From assembly GCA_964471755.1 (NCBI GenBank), contig CAYYJM010000031.1, positions 1-34,824 of the forward strand: a stretch of DNA of 34,824 nucleotides. Direction: 5' to 3'. The translations under genes and the position numbers were made by a program. Shown here piece by piece: positions 7,775 through 16,066 of the stretch. Positions within the stretch are counted from its first letter, which is position 1; each line of letters begins with the position of its first letter. The notes beneath the pieces were generated by a model that saw only the letters and a program-made list of their open reading frames with translations, had not been told where the DNA came from and searched no databases. Source of the stretch: CAYYJM01 sp964471755. GTDB lineage: Bacteria > Planctomycetota > Planctomycetia > Gemmatales > Gemmataceae.

Positions 7775-8953
7775 TCACGCGCCAAAATCAACGACGACCA
7801 TCGAGAAATCATCCGCGAGGTTCGGCTGACCGCGCAGCCTCTCGACATGTTCGCGCACCGTGTCGATCAACCCCTCGCCCGGTGACAGGGCGTTGACATA
7901 CTCGACGAACTCCTTGTACTCCCACATCGTCTCGTCCGGCCTCTCGATCTCGAAGACGCCATCGGAGAAGACGAGGAGTCGGCCATGTGGCGGTACGGTT
8001 GTCTGCGTCCCTGGAAAGGGCATGTCCGGCAGCATGCCGATGACCGGACCCTCGCTCGCCAGCTCCTGCGGTGCCTGGCCCGGTGCCAGTAACAGAGAAG
8101 ACGGATGGCCCGCTCCCGCGTAGCGCAGCACACGCGTCGATTTGCGAAAGACGCCGTACCAGATCGTGAAGTACTTGTTGTTCTGCTTGTCCATCTGGAA
8201 GGCGTTGTTCAGACCGGAGAGAACCGCCTCTGGATCACGAAAATCGCAACCGGGCAGCGTCCGGGCACTGATCACGTTCATGGCCGAGACGGACAGCAGC
8301 GACGAGCCGACGCCGTGGCCACTGACGTCGAGCAGGTAGACGGCCAGATGGTCGTCGTCGAGCCACTCGTAACCGAACGAGTCGCCACCGAGCGTCGTGG
8401 ACGGAATGAATCGCCAGTGGACCGTCGGCAGACCCGTCTTCCAGGCAGCCGGCAAGAGCGACAGGACGTACTTCGTCGCCTGGGCAATCTCCTCGGCCAG
8501 CATCCGTTCGCGTTCTTCGAGCTTGGCGAACGCCTCGTTGCGTTCCAGCAGGGCGATGTAGCCGCGTGAGTGATAGCGGATACGGGCCAGCATCTCGAGC
8601 TTGTCGGGCAGCTTGACCAGGTAGTCGTTCGCGCCGTTGGCGAAGGCCTGGGCCTTGACGGCGGCCTCCTCCTTGGTCGAGAGAACGATCAGCGGCGTGA
8701 GCTTCGTCGCGCCATTGGCACGAAAGAACTTGACCAGGGTCAGGCCGTCGATCTCTGGCATGACAAGGTCTTGCAGGATGACCGTGGGGGCGACCTCGTT
8801 GGCCATGCCGATGGCCTTCGTCGGATCGGAGCAGTAGTGGAAGCGGATGTCCGGCTGGTCGGCGAGCATCCGCTTGACGGCCTCGGCGACGATGGGCTGA
8901 TCGTCCACGAGCAGGACGGTGATCGGATGTTCGGTGCTGGGAGAGAGAGCCAT
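7775..8953 (-). CDS. Response regulator with PP2C-type (RsbU/SpoIIE) phosphatase output
   Basis: This 392-aa protein has an N-terminal receiver domain (about 11-130; acidic pair D17/D18, phosphoacceptor D62 in QDLVMPE, T93, K114 in YLVKLPDK), a helical linker (about 131-165, LEERERMLAEEIAQ) and a PP2C phosphatase domain (about 180-390). Metal-binding acids are visible in LGGDSFGYEW (D191), LLDVSGHGVG (D209) and LVFSDGVFE. Family members dephosphorylate serine or threonine on anti-sigma-factor antagonists when the receiver is phosphorylated. The ATG at 8953 follows GGAGGA; the ATG at 9010 lies upstream of that site. It is divergent from the chemotaxis operon, whose CheA could supply phosphate, though this is inference. 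Confidence 0.92.
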   Translation of the reverse strand: MALSPSTEHPITVLLVDDQPIVAEAVKRMLADQPDIRFHYCSDPTKAIGMANEVAPTVILQDLVMPEIDGLTLVKFFRANGATKLTPLIVLSTKEEAAVKAQAFANGANDYLVKLPDKLEMLARIRYHSRGYIALLERNEAFAKLEERERMLAEEIAQATKYVLSLLPAAWKTGLPTVHWRFIPSTTLGGDSFGYEWLDDDHLAVYLLDVSGHGVGSSLLSVSAMNVISARTLPGCDFRDPEAVLSGLNNAFQMDKQNNKYFTIWYGVFRKSTRVLRYAGAGHPSSLLLAPGQAPQELASEGPVIGMLPDMPFPGTQTTVPPHGRLLVFSDGVFEIERPDETMWEYKEFVEYVNALSPGEGLIDTVREHVERLRGQPNLADDFSMVVVDFGA

Positions 8954-9037
8954 ACATCCTCCGACGAGAGATTCCGGACGGGCCTCACTCCGTTGTATGG
9001 CTCCCGTCACGACAGGTCGAGCGACCCGCCGCTTCCG

Positions 9038-9256
9038 CTACTCCTCCGTGTCGTCTTCCAGTGCGCGGGCGGGCGGGCTCGGAACGTGATCGACGTCGGC
9101 GTCGCGGTAGTGCGGCGTCGGAGCTTCTTCGTTCCACCGCGGTGCGTCCCGGCCCCGCAGCAGTTCCTCGCCGCAACCCGGGCACTGAAGGATACCGATC
9201 AGGTCTTCCACGAAAGAGACGACGAAGTTGCACTGGGGACACGTTGCCGATGGCAT
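9038..9256 (-). CDS. Small zinc-ribbon protein
   Basis: This 72-aa protein has two C-x-x-C knuckles (CPQCNFVV and CPGCGEEL) 18 residues apart, the pattern of a rubredoxin-like or RNA-polymerase-like zinc ribbon. The C-terminal 40 residues are acidic and probably unstructured. It lies 84 bases upstream of the receiver-PP2C gene on the same strand, so it could be the first gene of that minus-strand group. No specific function can be assigned. Confidence 0.7.
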   Translation of the reverse strand: MPSATCPQCNFVVSFVEDLIGILQCPGCGEELLRGRDAPRWNEEAPTPHYRDADVDHVPSPPARALEDDTEE

Positions 9257-9347
9257 GAGTCGACTCCGGAAAAGGTGGAGTACGAACCGAAACCTCGCAG
9301 CGTCACTCTACCCCGACGGCGCGGCGGCGTCGAACGAAATTCGGCCC

Positions 9348-9376
9348 TTGTGAACCGGCCTCGGACATGGCATACT
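9348..9376 (+). promoter_or_regulatory. Candidate sigma-70-type promoter of the chemotaxis operon
   Basis: TTGTGA (9348-9353) and CATACT (9371-9376) are separated by exactly 17 bases and lie 47 bases upstream of the ATG of the first chemotaxis gene, in the divergent region shared with the zinc-ribbon gene. Spacing and position fit a housekeeping promoter. The match to consensus is moderate and there is no experimental support. Confidence 0.35.
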
Positions 9377-9422
9377 GCTGCTGTTCCCACGACGCACGAT
9401 TGGCTTGCTCCGAGACACGCTT

Positions 9423-10169
9423 ATGAGCGGAAGGTCCTCGATCGATCCATCCCTGCTCGAGCTGTTCGGCTCCGAGCTGGAAGTCCACCTCCCCACCCTC
9501 AGCGAAGGTATCCTCGCTCTGGAGAAAGACCCCGGAGCCGTTAGCCAGCTCAAGGAACTGATGCGGGCCGCCCACTCGATCAAGGGAGCCGCACGCATCG
9601 TCGGCCTTGACCAGACCGTGAAATTGACGCACGTCCTGGAGGATTGTTTCGTCGCCGCCCAGGAGGGACGCATCCAGTTCACCAGCGATTCGGTCGATGT
9701 CCTGCTGCGGACCCTCGATCTGCTGCCGCGTGTGGCTCAGCCGGAGGTCGATCCGGCCGACCTGCCCCAGGTGGAGGCCCTGGTCACCGAACTCCAGGCG
9801 ATCAAGGAAGGCCGATCCGCCGCACCGCCACCGGAGAACCCCGACCCTTTCGAGCAAGCGGTGGCGACGACCGGGACCGACGCCGCCGCGGAAACGACGC
9901 TCCAGGTTCCGGGCAGCCTGGACGCCGCCTCGGCGGAACAACTTCGCAGTCGGCTGGTCGCTCTGCTCAATCGACAGGTGCCGACGATTCAGCTGGACTT
10001 CACGGCCGTGGATCGCGTCGATCCGATCGGGCTGGCTCTGCTGGCAGCGGCGGCTCGTCGAGCCAGCAGCAATCCCCGGCCGACGACGCTGGAGATCCAC
10101 AACGCCGGCTCGACCGTCCGACACCTGCTCCAGCAGACGCGTCTGGATCAGGTACTCATCGTGACGTAG
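9423..10169 (+). CDS. HPt-STAS two-domain protein, first gene of the chemotaxis operon
   Basis: This 248-aa protein has an HPt (P1-type) domain at about 5-110, with phosphoacceptor H51 in AAHSIKGAARIVG, a proline/alanine linker, and a STAS domain at about 155-248 (TTLQVPGSLDAASAEQL, IQLDFTAVDRVDPIG). At the site where anti-sigma antagonists carry the phosphorylated serine (usually DSSG) it reads DPIG, so classical STAS phosphorylation is not possible. The ATG at 9423 is preferred to an in-frame TTG at 9405. The stop at 10167 sits directly before the HPt domain of CheA in another frame, so the two may be one protein (see findings). Likely role: phosphotransfer or scaffolding in the CheA cluster. 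Confidence 0.85.
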   Translation: MSGRSSIDPSLLELFGSELEVHLPTLSEGILALEKDPGAVSQLKELMRAAHSIKGAARIVGLDQTVKLTHVLEDCFVAAQEGRIQFTSDSVDVLLRTLDLLPRVAQPEVDPADLPQVEALVTELQAIKEGRSAAPPPENPDPFEQAVATTGTDAAAETTLQVPGSLDAASAEQLRSRLVALLNRQVPTIQLDFTAVDRVDPIGLALLAAAARRASSNPRPTTLEIHNAGSTVRHLLQQTRLDQVLIVT

Positions 10170-13165
10170 GCGTTGCCGGGACGGCCCGGCGGGATTTCGT
10201 CGCCGAGACGCGTGAACACCTCGGCGCGATCTCGGCCGATCTGCTCTCGCTGGAGCAGGTGCCTCCCGGCGAGGTGCCGGCGCGCGTGCAGCGACTCTTT
10301 CGCGGCATGCACTCGATCAAGGGCGGAGCCGGCTACAACGGCAAACGCAACATCCAGGAGTTGGCCCACCGCCTGGAAACGATTCTGGGCCGGGTTCAGA
10401 AGGGCGAACTGACCATCGCCGCCGCACTGATCGACGTGCTGCTGGCCGGCGTCGATCGCATCCAGGCCCTGGTGGATGATCTCGACCGCAGTGATGAGGC
10501 CGACCTCGGCGAACTGTTCGCCCGGCTGACGCCATACCTCGGCGAGCCCCCGACGAGAGTCGGGGGAGGGACCGACTCCTCCCCCGACTTTCGTCGGGGG
10601 CTCGCCGAGGAAGCGATGACCGCCCTGACGCCGGTTTCCCACGAGCCGCTGGTGCTGACCGACGACACGCGCCGGCGTCGGCCGGCCGGCCATCGCTACT
10701 TCTACGCCGTCTCCGTGGATCTCAGCCGGTGTCATCGCGAACGCGGGCTGGACCCGGTCGAGGTCATCCGTCAACTCCAGGCCGTCGGGGCCCTGCTCGA
10801 CGCCCGGCTGGAGGTGCCCGATTTCGACCTGGAAACCGGCCTGCCGACCGCCGGCATCGGCTATCAGGCTCTGATCTCCTCGTCGGAGCCGCCCGAGGTG
10901 ATTCAGAAGGCGCTCGACCTGCCCGGCATCCGCATCCTGCAACTGGAGCCGGAAATCGCGGTGCCAGCGGAGCGAACCGCACGTCCGACCGTCAGCCCGG
11001 CCGTGCCGCCACGCGAGAAGAGTGAGGGGAGCATCCGTCTGCCGGTGCAACTCGTCGATCGGCTCATGACCCTCGCGGGCGAGCTGGTCCTGGTCCGCAA
11101 TCAGGCCCTGCGAGCGATGGACATTGGCGATCCGATCCTGGGCCCGCTCGCCCGCCGACTCGATGGCGTCACCGGCGAGTTGCAAGACGCCGTCATGCGC
11201 GCCCGGATGCAGCCGGTCGGCACACTCTTCAACAAGTTCCCGCGTCTGGTCCGTGACATCGCTCGCCAACTCGGCAAGCAGATCAATCTCGTCATCGAGG
11301 GAACCGAGGTCGAGCTGGACAAGACGATCCTGGAGGCGCTGTCCGATCCGCTGACGCACCTGATTCGCAACTCGTGCGATCATGGCATCGAGAAGCCGGA
11401 CGTTCGGCGGGCGGCGGGCAAGCCGTCGGAGGGGACCGTCTGGCTGACGGCTCGACCGATGGGTGGGCAGATCGTCATCGAGATCCGCGATGATGGCAAG
11501 GGCATCGACCCGAACATGATCCGTCGCAAGGCCGCCGAGAAGGGGCTCTACCCGCCGGCGGAACTGTCGCGCATGAGCGAGCCGGAACTGTTCAGCCTGA
11601 TCCTCCTGCCCGGCTTCTCGACGGCGCAGCAGGTCAGCGATCTGTCCGGCCGGGGCGTCGGCATGGACGTCGTCAAGAACAACCTCGACCGCATGGGCGG
11701 CAACCTGGAGATTCAATCGCTCGTCGGTCGCGGCTCGACGTTCCGTCTGCAACTGCCGCTGACGCTGGCCATCATCCCGTGCCTGCTCGTCGAACTGGGC
11801 GAACGGCGCTACGCCATCCCGCAGAAGGACTTGCAGGAACTCCTCTGCCTGCAACCGGGCCTGAACAAGGCCCGCATCGAGTACGCCTTCGATCAGGAGG
11901 TCGTTCGGCTGCGTGACAGTCTGCTGCCACTGGTCCGCCTCGACGAGGTGATGCGCCGACCGGAGCCGTTCACGGCGGCGACGCGCGCCGTCATTCTGCG
12001 TGAACGCCAGAAGGTCGGGGCAAGGAGCGGGGCCGGCCCGCAGGCCAGCGAGGCGGTGTCGATCGCCGTCATCAAGGTCGGCTCGCAACGCTACGGCCTG
12101 GTCGTTGATCGCATCCTCGGCAGCGAGGAGATCGTCGTCAAATCGATGCACGAGGCGCTGCGCGAGGTCAGTATCTTCGCCGGGGCGACGATCCTGGGCG
12201 ATGGTCAGATTGCGCTGATTCTGTCCGCCGAGGGGATCGGCCGACATGCCGGCGTGCGCTACGACGTGACCGCCGAGACGCCCCAGTTGCGTCATGCCAC
12301 CCAGAAGCGCGCGGAGAAGCAGGACAGCCAGATGATGCTCCTGTTCCGCCACGGCTCGATCGAGCAGTTCGCCGTGCCGCTGGCGATGGTCAAGCGCGTC
12401 GAACGGATTCGCCGCTCGCAGATCGACCACGTCGGCGACCGCCAGTTCGTCACGCTCGACGGAGTGCCGACGCGGTTGATCCGACTGGAAAGCTGCCTGA
12501 GCATCGGTCGGGGCGAGGATCGCGACGAGATGTTCCTGCTGCTGCCGCGGAACGAGGCGATGCCGATCGGCATCCTGATGACCGAGATCGTGGACACGAT
12601 GGGCCTGGATGTCGAGCTGGCCCGGGAGGCGTTCCGGGCCGATGCCATCGTCGGCTCCAGCGTCATTCGCGGCAAGATGACCCTGCTGCTCGACCTGTAT
12701 CGACTGATGGACCTGATCGTGCAGACCGAGCTGGAGACGCAGACGAACGCGCTGGTCCCGGCCTGCAAGGCGCGGGTGCTGCTCGTGGAGGACACGGCCT
12801 TCTTCCAGCAGCTCGTTCGCGGCTACCTGGAGACGGCCGGCTACGAGGTCGTCGTCGCTGGCAATGGCCGTGAGGGGCTGGATTGCCTGAAACGGGGCAC
12901 GCCGTTCGACCTGGTGATCTCGGACATCGAGATGCCGATCATGGATGGCTGGACGTTCGCCCGATCCGTGCGTGAGGAGGAAGCGAACGCCCCGGCGGGT
13001 CGGCCGTTGCCGCTGGTGGCTCTGACGACGCTGAACAGCGAGAAGGACCGGGCCCGCGCCCAGGCGTGCGGCTTCACGGCCTACGAGGTCAAGGTCGATC
13101 GCGAACGCTTCCTGGCGACCGTGGAAACCGTCCTGCGAACGGCCAGTCTGGGAGGCGCGTCATGA
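10166..13165 (+). CDS. cheA: CheA-type hybrid histidine kinase, no canonical start codon visible
   Basis: About 1000 residues, counted from 10166. In order: HPt domain with phosphoacceptor histidine at about residue 49 (MHSIKGGAGYNG); a linker interrupted by a palindromic element (about 125-149); a ferredoxin-like P2-type region (YFYAVSVDLSRC); P3 dimerisation (LPVQLVDRLMTLAGELV); P4 ATPase (N box LIRNSCDHGIEKP, G1 IRDDGKGID, G2 LSGRGVGMDVV); a P5 CheW-like domain (RRYAIPQKDL); a second CheW-like domain at about 710-860; and a receiver with D920 in VISDIEMPIMDGW. It would autophosphorylate in receptor arrays. No ATG, GTG or TTG precedes the HPt helix in this frame, so the start given is nominal. 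The 3' end overlaps cheW by four bases. Confidence 0.85.
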   Translation, partial: VGVAGTARRDFVAETREHLGAISADLLSLEQVPPGEVPARVQRLFRGMHSIKGGAGYNGKRNIQELAHRLETILGRVQKGELTIAAALIDVLLAGVDRIQALVDDLDRSDEADLGELFARLTPYLGEPPTRVGGGTDSSPDFRRGLAEEAMTALTPVSHEPLVLTDDTRRRRPAGHRYFYAVSVDLSRCHRERGLDPVEVIRQLQAVGALLDARLEVPDFDLETGLPTAGIGYQALISSSEPPEVIQKALDLPGIRILQLEPEIAVPAERTARPTVSPAVPPREKSEGSIRLPVQLVDRLMTLAGELVLVRNQALRAMDIGDPILGPLARRLDGVTGELQDAVMRARMQPVGTLFNKFPRLVRDIARQLGKQINLVIEGTEVELDKTILEALSDPLTHLIRNSCDHGIEKPDVRRAAGKPSEGTVWLTARPMGGQIVIEIRDDGKGIDPNMIRRKAAEKGLYPPAELSRMSEPELFSLILLPGFSTAQQVSDLSGRGVGMDVVKNNLDRMGGNLEIQSLVGRGSTFRLQLPLTLAIIPCLLVELGERRYAIPQKDLQELLCLQPGLNKARIEYAFDQEVVRLRDSLLPLVRLDEVMRRPEPFTAATRAVILRERQKVGARSGAGPQASEAVSIAVIKVGSQRYGLVVDRILGSEEIVVKSMHEALREVSIFAGATILGDGQIALILSAEGIGRHAGVRYDVTAETPQLRHATQKRAEKQDSQMMLLFRHGSIEQFAVPLAMVKRVERIRRSQIDHVGDRQFVTLDGVPTRLIRLESCLSIGRGEDRDEMFLLLPRNEAMPIGILMTEIVDTMGLDVELAREAFRADAIVGSSVIRGKMTLLLDLYRLMDLIVQTELETQTNALVPACKARVLLVEDTAFFQQLVRGYLETAGYEVVVAGNGREGLDCLKRGTPFDLVISDIEMPIMDGWTFARSVREEEANAPAGRPLPLVALTTLNSEKDRARAQACGFTAYEVKVDRERFLATVETVLRTASLGGAS
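10537..10610. repeat. Palindromic element inserted in frame within cheA (family B)
   Basis: Two 33-base arms (10537-10569 and 10578-10610) are perfect reverse complements except for one C/T difference, around an 8-base loop (GACCGACT). The arms contain CGAGCCCCCGACGAGAGTCG. The element is translated as part of CheA (GEPPTRVGGGTDSSPDFRRG), in the linker between the HPt and P2-like domains. The high arm identity suggests a recent insertion of a mobile palindrome that happens to be open in this frame. Confidence 0.85.
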
Positions 13166-13713
13166 GCGAACGTGGCGGGGCCGTGGTGCCGGCATCGCGC
13201 GGCGAAACGCGGCCCTGGTGTACCTTCCGACTGGGCGAGGATCTGTACGGCCTGGACGTACTACTGATCCGCGAGGTGGCTTTGCTGGCTCAGATCACGC
13301 CGGTGCCGCACGCGCCGCCGGGCGTCCTCGGCTGCGTCAACCTGCGCGGCCAGATTCACCTGGCCCTGGATCTGCGTCAGCTCCTCGGTCGAGGCCAGAC
13401 GGTTCCGGGACCGGAGGCCCGTCTGATCTTGTTCAAGTCCGAACTCGGCGATCCGTTCGGCGTCCTGGTCGAGCGGATCGGAGACATCGTGGAGGTGCCA
13501 GCCGAGCAGGTCGAGGACTGTGGTGTGCTGGACGACCTGGAGCCGAACGGTTCGCTGCCGGCCACGATCCACAAGGGTCAGGCCGCGCCGCCGGAGGAGA
13601 CTTTGGTGCTTGGCGTCGCTCGACTACGCGACGAGTTGCTGTTGTTGCTTGACGCTCGCCGCCTGCTGGGCGCTCTGCGTCCGACCCCCGCTGCAAGGGA
13701 GATTTCATCGTGA
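13162..13713 (+). CDS. cheW: CheW-type coupling protein
   Basis: This 183-aa CheW domain protein links chemoreceptors to CheA. Recognisable CheW features are WCTFRLGEDLYGLDV at the N-terminus, VPHAPPGVLGCVNLRGQI (the receptor-binding segment) and FGVLVERIGDIVEVP. The last 60 residues (LPATIHKGQ, LLLLDARRLLG) complete the second beta barrel. The ATG at 13162 overlaps the cheA stop (ATGA), and its own stop overlaps the GTG of the chemoreceptor gene, so the three are almost certainly translationally coupled. Confidence 0.93.
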   Translation: MSERGGAVVPASRGETRPWCTFRLGEDLYGLDVLLIREVALLAQITPVPHAPPGVLGCVNLRGQIHLALDLRQLLGRGQTVPGPEARLILFKSELGDPFGVLVERIGDIVEVPAEQVEDCGVLDDLEPNGSLPATIHKGQAAPPEETLVLGVARLRDELLLLLDARRLLGALRPTPAAREISS

Positions 13714-15989
13714 AAGAGTGGAGCCTGGCGACGAAACTGACGCTGATCGTCGCGGTCCTGGTCCTGACGACGTTGATCATCACGACCGTCGGCTACTTCC
13801 AGCTCGGGTCGCTGGGGACGCAGTTACACACCGTCAACGACGTGTTCAGCAAGGAGGTCGTCGCGGCCGAGCATCTCATCACCGAGGTGCTGACCGCAGG
13901 TCGTGCCGTCCGGGCCGCCACCATAGCCGAGACGGACGCCGACTCGACGAAACCAGCCGCCCAGACGCGCATCGCGATCCAGAACGCCGGCCGGCACATC
14001 CAGACGCTGAAGGGCCTGCTCGAAAAGGTCCAGGACAGCGAGGCCCTCGCCCTGCTTGACCCGGTCAATCGGCGCTGGGACGAATGGAACTCGACCATGC
14101 AGGAGTCGCTCACGCTGGCCATCAAGAACACCACCGCCAAGGCGCAGCAGATGCTCCAGATCAAGGTGTTCGACCGTGTGACCACGCTGGAGGCGAATTT
14201 GACCGACCTGGTGCGCAAGACCGACGCGGCCGCCGCTGCGGCCCTCCAGGCCAAGGATGTCCCCGGCCAGGCGGCCGCGGAGAAGCGAGTCCGCACCCTG
14301 CTGGCCATCCGCGTGAGTCTGCTCGATCTCATGCGACTGCTCGGCAAGCACGTCTTCACACCACCGGACCAGGGGTTGGAGCCGTTCGAGGAACAGATTG
14401 CCGCCCTGGAGAAGGAACTCGACACGCTGGCCGCCAGCCTCACGGTGCAGACCGACCCGGCCACACTCAAGACCCAGGATCAGGTCATCGCCAGTCTGGA
14501 CGCCCTGAAAGGGCAGACGAAACAGATTCTCGCCTGGTCACGCGAGGACACGAATACCCAGGGAGCCCGGCTGGTACTCGGCCCTCTGACCGAATCCGGG
14601 ACGAGCATTCTCGACGCTCTGGACAAGCTGACGACGCTGTTCTACGCCCGGCTGGAGAAGCAACTCCAGCAGAGCGCCGATGCCGCCCTGTGGGCCCAGC
14701 GCGGCATGGCCATCATGCCGCTGGTCGGCATCACGATCAGTGTTCTGCTCTCGATGACCATGGTCCGGGCGATCACCGGGGCGGTGCAAAAGGGAGTCGA
14801 AGTGTCCGAGAAGATCGCTGCGGGCGACCTGACCGCCCGGCTGAATCTCGACCAGCAGGACGAGGTGGGGCAACTCACTCGCGCGATGGACCGATCGGCC
14901 GACGCCTTCAGTCGGGTCGTCGCCGACATCCGCGACGTCTCCGGCCGACTGGCCGAATCGTCGGAGGAGCTGTCCACCGTGTCGCACCAACTGCTGGCCC
15001 AGAGCGAGGAGATGGCCGTCCAGGCCAACCACGTCGCGGCCAGCAGCGAACAGATGGCGACGAACATCAGCACGATGGCCGCCTCCGCCGAGGAGATGAG
15101 CATGAACGTCGTGTCGATCTCGTCGGCCAGCGAGGAGATCAGCGTCAACGTCGGCACCATCTCGTCGGCGTCGGACTCGGCCGCCCAGGGTGTTCGCGGC
15201 GTGGCCGGGGCGATCCAGAACGCGACGCAGTCGTTCACCGAGATCAGCGGTGAGGCGACGCGCGGAGCCGAGGTCGCCAGCCAGGCCCAGGCGATGGCCG
15301 GCCAGGCGACGACGACGATGCACCATCTGGACAAGGCCGCCAGCGAGATCAGCAAGGTCACCGAGGTGATCAAGACGATCGCGTTGCAGACGAACCTGCT
15401 GGCCCTGAATGCGACCATCGAGGCAACGGCGGCCGGCGAGGCGGGCAAGGGTTTCGCCGTGGTTGCCAATGAGATCAAGGAACTGGCCAATCAGTCCGCT
15501 CGGGCCGCCGAGGACATCGCTCGCAAGATCGAGGACGTTCAGGGCGGCACCCGGCAGGCCGTCACCGTCATCAACCAGATCGCCCAGATCATCGACCGCA
15601 TCAGCACGGCGTCGGAGACGATCGCCCGGGCCGTCGAGCGCGAGAGCCGCTCGGCATCGGACTCGTCGAGTCGGTTGGCCGAGGCGAGTCGTGGGGTGGA
15701 GAACATCGCCCGATCGATCGCCGAGGTGGCCAAGGGAGCGACGGACATGTCGCGCAATGCCAGCGAGGTGTCACGAGCTGCCAACGACGTGTCACGCAAT
15801 GCCAACGAGGCGGCCCGCGGCCTGCGCGACGTGACCGGCAACATCCAGGGCGTCAGCGATGCGACGCGCCACGCCAGTGAGAACGCCGAGAAGGTCAACG
15901 CCGCCGCCGCCTCGCTGCGGATCATCGCCCAGGAATTGCAGCGTCTGGTCGGTCGTTTCCGCGTCGAACAGGGCGAGCGTGGGGCGTAA
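13710..15989 (+). CDS. Methyl-accepting chemotaxis protein (transmembrane chemoreceptor)
   Basis: This 759-aa chemoreceptor has a first membrane segment at about 8-30 (LIVAVLVLTTLIITTVGYF), a periplasmic helical sensor region to about 330, a second membrane segment near 333-353 (IMPLVGITISVLLSM), a HAMP domain (IAAGDLTARLNLDQQDEVGQ) and a long cytoplasmic signalling coiled coil. The hairpin tip that contacts CheA and CheW is at about 555-595 (ALQTNLLALNATIEATAAGE, GKGFAVVANEIKEL); the usual AAIEAARAGE reads ATIEATAAGE. The C-terminal coil has tandem heptad-like units (SRNASEVSRAANDVSRNANE). Translation starts at GTG 13710. The last codons and the TAA lie inside a palindromic element. The ligand is unknown. 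Confidence 0.93.
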   Translation: MKEWSLATKLTLIVAVLVLTTLIITTVGYFQLGSLGTQLHTVNDVFSKEVVAAEHLITEVLTAGRAVRAATIAETDADSTKPAAQTRIAIQNAGRHIQTLKGLLEKVQDSEALALLDPVNRRWDEWNSTMQESLTLAIKNTTAKAQQMLQIKVFDRVTTLEANLTDLVRKTDAAAAAALQAKDVPGQAAAEKRVRTLLAIRVSLLDLMRLLGKHVFTPPDQGLEPFEEQIAALEKELDTLAASLTVQTDPATLKTQDQVIASLDALKGQTKQILAWSREDTNTQGARLVLGPLTESGTSILDALDKLTTLFYARLEKQLQQSADAALWAQRGMAIMPLVGITISVLLSMTMVRAITGAVQKGVEVSEKIAAGDLTARLNLDQQDEVGQLTRAMDRSADAFSRVVADIRDVSGRLAESSEELSTVSHQLLAQSEEMAVQANHVAASSEQMATNISTMAASAEEMSMNVVSISSASEEISVNVGTISSASDSAAQGVRGVAGAIQNATQSFTEISGEATRGAEVASQAQAMAGQATTTMHHLDKAASEISKVTEVIKTIALQTNLLALNATIEATAAGEAGKGFAVVANEIKELANQSARAAEDIARKIEDVQGGTRQAVTVINQIAQIIDRISTASETIARAVERESRSASDSSSRLAEASRGVENIARSIAEVAKGATDMSRNASEVSRAANDVSRNANEAARGLRDVTGNIQGVSDATRHASENAEKVNAAAASLRIIAQELQRLVGRFRVEQGERGA

Positions 15990-16051
15990 GCCCCATGAGT
16001 GCCTGCACGCTCCGAATGAGAAGATCATGGGGCTTACGCCCCACGCTCGCC
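15972..16051. repeat. Palindromic element spanning the chemoreceptor stop codon (family C)
   Basis: Perfect 27-base arms (15972-15998 and 16025-16051) containing GCGTGGGGCGTAAGCCCCAT flank a 26-base loop. The left arm covers the last residues and TAA stop (15987-15989) of the chemoreceptor gene, and the right arm ends 15 bases before the cheB start. As RNA it would form a very stable hairpin between mcp and cheB, which could lower readthrough or stabilise the upstream message. Its sequence differs from the elements at 2148 and 10537. Confidence 0.85.
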
Positions 16052-16066
16052 AAAGAGACGCTCCCA

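Noticed and set aside
10161..10169. Programmed -1 frameshift site at the end of the HPt-STAS gene
   Set aside because: No X-XXY-YYZ slippery heptamer precedes the stop, so a programmed mechanism is not supported by the local sequence; the frame problem itself is reported as a finding.
10148..12430. 760-codon minus-strand open frame opposite cheA
   Set aside because: It mirrors conserved kinase domains on the plus strand and has antisense composition with no recognisable motif.
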